The notes under the pieces: generated by a model
The model's input: the letters and a program-made list of their open reading frames with translations, nothing else
The model's database searches: none
What the model was told of the DNA's origin: nothing
Part shown: positions 13,338-16,741 of the stretch, piece by piece
How the letters are laid out: each line of letters begins with the position of its first letter
Numbering within the stretch: position 1 is the first letter of the stretch
Translations under genes and position numbers: made by a program
Source of the DNA: DASUDX01 sp036275365
Lineage (GTDB): Bacteria > Pseudomonadota > Gammaproteobacteria > Nevskiales > Nevskiaceae
Reading direction: 5' to 3'
DNA: 16,741 bases
Assembly: GCA_036275365.1 (NCBI GenBank)
Contig: DASUDX010000043.1
Coordinates: 1 to 16,741 of the forward strand

Positions 13338-14075
13338 ATGAAGGTGGCGGTGCTGAGCCTGTTCCCCGAGTGGGTCGAGCAGCTCGTTCGCTACGGCATG
13401 CCGCGGGTGGCGGTGGAGCAGGGCGCCTTGAGCCTGGTCACCGTCAACCCACGGGATTACAGCGGCAACCGCTGGCGGCGGGTCGATGATCGGCCCTTCG
13501 GCGGCGGTCCGGGCATGGTGATGCAGGCCGAGCCCTTGCAGGCGGCGGTCGGCGCGGCCCGCGAGCAGGTGCCGGACGGACCGGTGGTGATGCTCTCGCC
13601 CCAGGGCGAGACCTATCACCAGGGCTGGGCGGAACGGCTCAGCCAGCTGCCGGGTCTGGTGCTGGTGTGTGGACGGTATGAGGGTGTCGACGAGCGCTTC
13701 ATGCGCTCGGCGGTGGATCTGGAGCTGTCGGTCGGGGATGTGGTCCTGTCCGGAGGCGAGCTGGGCGCCATGCTGATCATCGACAGCATCGCCCGCCTGC
13801 TGCCGGGGGTGCTGGGCGATGCGCAGTCGGCGGTGGAGGATTCGTTCTCCAGCGGTGCGCTCGACCACCCGCACTGGACCCGGCCCGAGCAGTGGCGCGG
13901 CGAGCCGGTGCCGGAGGTGTTGCTGAGCGGGGACCACGCGCGGATCGCGCGCTGGCGGCGCCAGCAGGCCCTGGGGCGGACCTGGCTGCGGCGGCCGGAT
14001 TTGTTGGAGCGGTTGAGACTGGACGCGGAGGAGCAGGCGCTGCTCCGTGAATTTATCGAGGCACGGCAGCAGTAA
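13338..14075 (+). CDS. trmD: tRNA (guanine-N1-)-methyltransferase
   Basis: Methylates N1 of G37 in tRNAs with G36, using S-adenosylmethionine, which prevents +1 frameshifting. The 245-residue SPOUT (trefoil-knot) enzyme shows VDDRPFGGGPGM (49-60), LSPQG (86-90), VCGRYEGVDER (110-120), and the knot segment SVGDVVLSGGELGAM (131-145) with PGVLG (156-160). Arg153 and Asp168 are at the positions of the catalytic residues in E. coli TrmD. ATG 13338 gives the usual M-x-V-x-SLFPE N-terminus; GTG 13332 two codons earlier is an alternative. It ends 26 bases before rplS. Confidence 0.97.
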   Translation: MKVAVLSLFPEWVEQLVRYGMPRVAVEQGALSLVTVNPRDYSGNRWRRVDDRPFGGGPGMVMQAEPLQAAVGAAREQVPDGPVVMLSPQGETYHQGWAERLSQLPGLVLVCGRYEGVDERFMRSAVDLELSVGDVVLSGGELGAMLIIDSIARLLPGVLGDAQSAVEDSFSSGALDHPHWTRPEQWRGEPVPEVLLSGDHARIARWRRQQALGRTWLRRPDLLERLRLDAEEQALLREFIEARQQ

Positions 14076-14101
14076 GTGCGCAGGCAACAGGCAGGTGGAT
14101 G

Positions 14102-14455
14102 ATGAACACGAACAAGATCATTGCGGCGATCGAAGCCGAGCAGATGGGCAAGGCGATCCCCGAGTTCAAGGCGGGCGACACCGTCGAGGTCAAGGTCAAG
14201 GTGAAGGAGGGTGACCGCGAGCGTCTCCAGGCCTTCGAGGGCGTGGTCATCGCCAAGCGCAACCGCGGCATCAATTCCGCTTTCACCGTGCGCAAGATCA
14301 GCCATGGCGAGGGGGTGGAGCGCGTGTTCCAGACCTACAGCCCGCAGGTCGCCGAGATCAGCGTGAAGCGCCGCGGCGATGTGGTGCGCTCCAAGCTCTA
14401 CTACCTGCGCGGTCTCGCCGGCAAGGCGGCCCGCATCAAGGAAAAGCTGGCCTGA
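14102..14455 (+). CDS. rplS: 50S ribosomal protein L19
   Basis: A 117-residue large-subunit protein at the 30S-50S interface (E. coli 115). Diagnostic segments are FKAGDTVEVKVKV, RLQAFEGVVIAKRNRG, SAFTVRKISHGEGVERVFQTYSP and AKLYYLR-like SKLYYLRGLAGKAARIKEKL. Two ATG codons lie in tandem (14099 and 14102); AGG at 14093-14095 is six bases from the second, which I prefer. It is the last gene of the operon, followed by a strong terminator. Confidence 0.97.
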   Translation: MNTNKIIAAIEAEQMGKAIPEFKAGDTVEVKVKVKEGDRERLQAFEGVVIAKRNRGINSAFTVRKISHGEGVERVFQTYSPQVAEISVKRRGDVVRSKLYYLRGLAGKAARIKEKLA

Positions 14456-14464
14456 ATCCCCGCG

Positions 14465-14483
14465 GGCGCGCCGGTTGCGCGCC
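14465..14483 (+). other. G/C hairpin between rplS and its terminator
   Basis: GGCGCGC-CGGTT-GCGCGCC is a perfect 7-bp stem with a 5-base loop, nine bases after the rplS stop. There is no T run, so it is not itself a typical terminator; it may protect the mRNA 3' end or assist the terminator that follows. Confidence 0.45.
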
Positions 14484-14494
14484 GCGTGGTGCAC

Positions 14495-14526
14495 AAGCCC
14501 GCCGGGGCCTGGCTCCGGCGGGCTTT
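14495..14526 (+). terminator. Rho-independent terminator of the rpsP-rplS operon
   Basis: An 11-bp stem AAGCCCGCCGG/CCGGCGGGCTT (14495-14505 and 14515-14525) with a 9-base loop ends in TTT. It is the strongest terminator in the window and separates the ribosomal operon from htpG. Confidence 0.85.
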
Positions 14527-14549
14527 GTCGTGCCGGGCGTCCGCGCTCG

Positions 14550-14577
14550 CTTGAAAAGGGGCGGTCCGGCCGCAGCT
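14550..14577 (+). promoter_or_regulatory. Sigma-32 (RpoH) type heat-shock promoter of htpG
   Basis: CTTGAAA (14550-14556) is an exact match to the sigma-32 -35 consensus. After 13 bases comes CCGCAGCT (14570-14577), matching five of seven informative positions of CCCCATNT. The predicted start near 14584 leaves about 23 bases before the htpG start. No good sigma-70 -10 lies at the right distance. Confidence 0.7.
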
Positions 14578-14606
14578 AGGCGCCACTACCCGAGAGGAGA
14601 GCGCCC

Positions 14607-16475
14607 ATGACCGCCGAACGCCGAGCCTTCCAGGCCGAGACCCAGTCGCTGCTGCGGCTGATGATCCACTCGCTGTACTCCAACAAGGAGATCTTCCTCC
14701 GCGAGCTGATCTCCAATGCCTCCGATGCCTGCGACAAGCTGCGCTTCCTCGCGCTGTCCCAGCCGGAGCTGCGCACGGACAGCGACGAGCTCGCCATCGA
14801 GCTGATCCCCGATGCCAAGGCACGCACCCTGACGCTGCGGGACAACGGCATCGGCATGAGCCGGGATGAGGTCATCGACAACCTCGGCACCATCGCCCGT
14901 TCCGGCACCCGGCGCTTCATGGAGCAGCTCTCCGGCGACCAGGCCCGCGATGCCCAGCTGATCGGCCAGTTCGGCGTGGGCTTCTACTCGGCCTTCATCG
15001 TCGCCGAGGAAGTGGTGGTGCGCAGCCGTCGCGCCGGCAGCGAGGAGGCCGTTGAATGGCGCTCGCGCGGGGAGGGGGAGTTCGAGGTCCAGACCATCGA
15101 CAAGCCGTCCCGCGGCACCGAGATCGTCCTGCATCTGCGCGAGGAGGATGCCGAGTTCGCCGAGACCAGCCGCATCGGCTTCATCGTCCGCAAGTACTCG
15201 GACCACATCGGCTTCCCGGTACGGCTGATCAACGAGCAGGGCGAGGCCGATACGCTCAACCAGGCCAGCGCGTTCTGGATGCGGCCCAAGGCCGAGCTCA
15301 AGGACGAGGACTACCAGGCCTTCTACCAGCACCTGTCCAAGGACTTCGAGCCGGCGCTGGCCTGGACCCACGCCAAGGTGGAAGGCACGCTCGAATACAC
15401 CACGCTGCTCTATCTGCCGCAGCGGGCGCCGTTCGAGCTGTGGAACCGCGAGCAGCACAACGGCGTCCAGCTCTATGTCAAGCGCGTCTTCATCATGGAC
15501 AAGGCGGCCGAGCTGCTGCCGCCCTGGCTGCGCTTCGTGCGCGGCCTGGTCGATACCGCCGACCTACCGCTCAATGTCTCCCGCGAGATCCTCCAGGGCA
15601 ACCGCAATGTCGAGAAGATCAAGGCGGCGCTGACCAAGCGCGTGCTGGATCTGCTCGAGGACCTCGCCAGCAACCGCGCCGAGGATTACCGCCGCTTCTG
15701 GTCGACCTTCGGTGCCGTGCTCAAGGAGGGCATCATCGAGGACGCAGGCCAGCGCGCCCGCATCGCGCGCCTGCTGCGCTTCGCCAGCAGCGGCTCCAGC
15801 GAACCCACCGTCAGCCTCGCCGACTATCTCGCGCGCATGCCGGAGGGGCAGAAGGCGATCTATTTCCAGACCGCCGACACCCTCGCGGCGGCGCGCAGCA
15901 GCCCGCATCTGGAGGGCTATCTCAAGCGCGGCTACGAGGTGCTGCTGCTGACCGATCGCATCGACGAATGGCTGGTGAGCCATCTCACCGAGTTCGAAGG
16001 CAAGCCGTTGCGCAGCGTCGCCCAGGGCAGCGGCGATCTGGAGGACAGCATCGAGACCGCCGAGAAGACCCAGCAGCAGGCGGTCTACGCCGAGACCCTG
16101 ACCCGTCTGGGCAAGGCCCTCGGCGGGCGCATCGGCAGTGCCCGCCTGTCGACCCGCCTGACCGAATCGCCGGCCTGCCTGGTCGCCGACGATGCCGGGC
16201 TGTCGCGGCGGCTGGAGAAGCTGTTCCAGCAGTCCGGTGAGAAGTTCCCGGTGCGTCCGCCGGTGCTGGAGATCAACGCCGACCATCCGCTGGTGGCCAG
16301 GCTCAAGGACACCGCCGATGACGGCGGCTTCGCTGATCTGGCCGAGATCCTCTACGGCCAGGCGGTGCTGGCCGAGGGCGGGGCGCTGGAGCAGCCGGGT
16401 GAGTTCGTGCAGCGGCTGAATCGTCTGCTGATCGAAGGCCTGGGCAGCGGCTCGCGGCTGATCCTCACGCCCTGA
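14607..16475 (+). CDS. htpG: Molecular chaperone HtpG (Hsp90)
   Basis: ATP-dependent cytosolic chaperone of the Hsp90 family that works with DnaK on partly folded clients. The 622 residues match E. coli (624). The N-terminal GHKL ATPase has LYSNKEIFLRELISNASDA (23-41, with catalytic Glu33), DNGIGM (79-84), and the lid and glycine-rich GQFGVGFYSAF (120-130). The middle domain has LPLNVSREILQ with its ATP-contacting arginine. The C-terminal dimerisation domain lacks the eukaryotic MEEVD tail, as expected. ATG 14607 has AGGAG seven bases upstream. A sigma-32-like promoter precedes it and a terminator follows; it is probably a single-gene unit. Confidence 0.97.
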   Translation: MTAERRAFQAETQSLLRLMIHSLYSNKEIFLRELISNASDACDKLRFLALSQPELRTDSDELAIELIPDAKARTLTLRDNGIGMSRDEVIDNLGTIARSGTRRFMEQLSGDQARDAQLIGQFGVGFYSAFIVAEEVVVRSRRAGSEEAVEWRSRGEGEFEVQTIDKPSRGTEIVLHLREEDAEFAETSRIGFIVRKYSDHIGFPVRLINEQGEADTLNQASAFWMRPKAELKDEDYQAFYQHLSKDFEPALAWTHAKVEGTLEYTTLLYLPQRAPFELWNREQHNGVQLYVKRVFIMDKAAELLPPWLRFVRGLVDTADLPLNVSREILQGNRNVEKIKAALTKRVLDLLEDLASNRAEDYRRFWSTFGAVLKEGIIEDAGQRARIARLLRFASSGSSEPTVSLADYLARMPEGQKAIYFQTADTLAAARSSPHLEGYLKRGYEVLLLTDRIDEWLVSHLTEFEGKPLRSVAQGSGDLEDSIETAEKTQQQAVYAETLTRLGKALGGRIGSARLSTRLTESPACLVADDAGLSRRLEKLFQQSGEKFPVRPPVLEINADHPLVARLKDTADDGGFADLAEILYGQAVLAEGGALEQPGEFVQRLNRLLIEGLGSGSRLILTP

Positions 16476-16483
16476 GCCGGGGC

Positions 16484-16503
16484 CCTCGGGCGCAGCCCCG
16501 AGG
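16484..16503 (+). other. Hairpin just after htpG
   Basis: CCTCGGG-CGCAGC-CCCGAGG is a perfect 7-bp stem with a 6-base loop, eight bases after the htpG stop. It has no T run. The terminator proper lies about 22 bases further on, so this resembles the hairpin-then-terminator layout after rplS. Confidence 0.45.
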
Positions 16504-16525
16504 CATCCCTCATGGAGCCTGAAAC

Positions 16526-16550
16526 AGCCCCGGCCGGTCCGGGGCTTTTT
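16526..16550 (+). terminator. Rho-independent terminator of htpG
   Basis: An 8-bp stem AGCCCCGG/CCGGGGCT (16526-16533 and 16539-16546) with loop CCGGT runs straight into five T residues. Confidence 0.85.
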
Positions 16551-16574
16551 CGGACCCGCTGACTTGAACTAACA

Positions 16575-16591
16575 GGTGATGTTATGTCACC
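16575..16591. promoter_or_regulatory. Operator-like palindrome before the ribbon-helix-helix gene
   Basis: GGTGA-N7-TCACC is a perfect 5-bp inverted repeat, covering an extended -10-like TGA-TGTTAT (16577-16585). It lies 10-26 bases before the ATG of the small gene. Ribbon-helix-helix proteins often bind such sites and repress their own promoter; that role is inferred. The A/T-rich centre stands out in this G/C-rich region. Confidence 0.45.
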
Positions 16592-16600
16592 CTTGTCGGC

Positions 16601-16741
16601 ATGAACTTCAGCATCCACCTCGACGACGACACCGTGGCCCGGCTGGCGGTCGCGGTGGAGCAGACCGGACAGACCCGCAACCGCCTGATCGGTGCGGCCA
16701 TCCAGGAATGGCTGGCCCGGTTCGAGGCCCAGGACTGGCCG
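16601..16741 (+). CDS. Ribbon-helix-helix (CopG-like) protein, probable antitoxin, 3' truncated by window
   Basis: Forty-seven codons are visible, with no stop before the window ends. The protein starts MNFSIHLDDDTVARLAVAVE and continues QTGQTRNRLIGAAIQEWLAR to DWP. A short beta-strand, then helix, turn (TGQTRN) and helix is the pattern of the CopG/MetJ/Arc DNA-binding fold. Antitoxins of this type usually have 70-90 residues and precede a toxin gene such as a PIN-domain or RelE-like nuclease, which would lie beyond the right edge. No Shine-Dalgarno is seen; if the -10-like element at 16580 is used, the leader is only about ten bases. The fold is fairly clear; the antitoxin role is inferred. 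Confidence 0.65.
   Translation, partial: MNFSIHLDDDTVARLAVAVEQTGQTRNRLIGAAIQEWLARFEAQDWP

Overview
The window is about 16.7 kb of high-GC bacterial chromosome (by eye roughly two thirds G+C) that is almost entirely housekeeping genes with short gaps. Gene content and order point to a gammaproteobacterium. One block, pcnB-folK-(deoxynucleoside kinase)-panB-panC-panD-pgi, resembles the arrangement in pseudomonads and xanthomonads. The other, corB/ypjD divergent from ffh, then rpsP-rimM-trmD-rplS, resembles the Escherichia coli arrangement. The species cannot be named from this sequence. Five genes appear to start at GTG or TTG, and many lack a strong Shine-Dalgarno sequence.

Layout. Positions 1-347 (minus strand) hold a tRNA-Glu(CTC) gene with its own promoter, preceded in the window by two 145-bp tandem units that look like degenerate or non-standard tRNA genes, each bordered by a terminator-like hairpin. 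Positions 425-5824 (plus) are a tight run: poly(A) polymerase pcnB, folK, a deoxynucleoside kinase, the three pantothenate genes panB, panC and panD, and a small 2OG-Fe(II) oxygenase-like gene. Glucose-6-phosphate isomerase pgi follows at 5877-7520 and overlaps tail to tail with corB. Positions 7486-9625 (minus) encode CorB and YpjD, both membrane proteins. Positions 9694-12401 (plus) encode a metallo-beta-lactamase-fold phosphodiesterase-like protein, the SRP GTPase Ffh and a periplasmic thioredoxin-like protein coupled to ffh. Positions 12549-14455 are the rpsP-rimM-trmD-rplS ribosome-maturation operon, behind a well-formed promoter and a structured leader, and closed by a strong terminator. 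Chaperone gene htpG (14607-16475) has a sigma-32-like promoter and its own terminator. The window ends inside a small ribbon-helix-helix (antitoxin-like) gene with an operator-like palindrome.

How the genes fit together: PanB, PanC and PanD supply pantothenate for coenzyme A, FolK supplies folate (PanB uses methylene-tetrahydrofolate), and the SRP and trmD blocks serve translation and protein targeting. No complete novel multi-gene system is visible. The least explained items are the tandem tRNA-like units at 1-233, the similar promoters and leaders of panD and rpsP, the probable near-leaderless start of panB, and the oxygenase beside panD.
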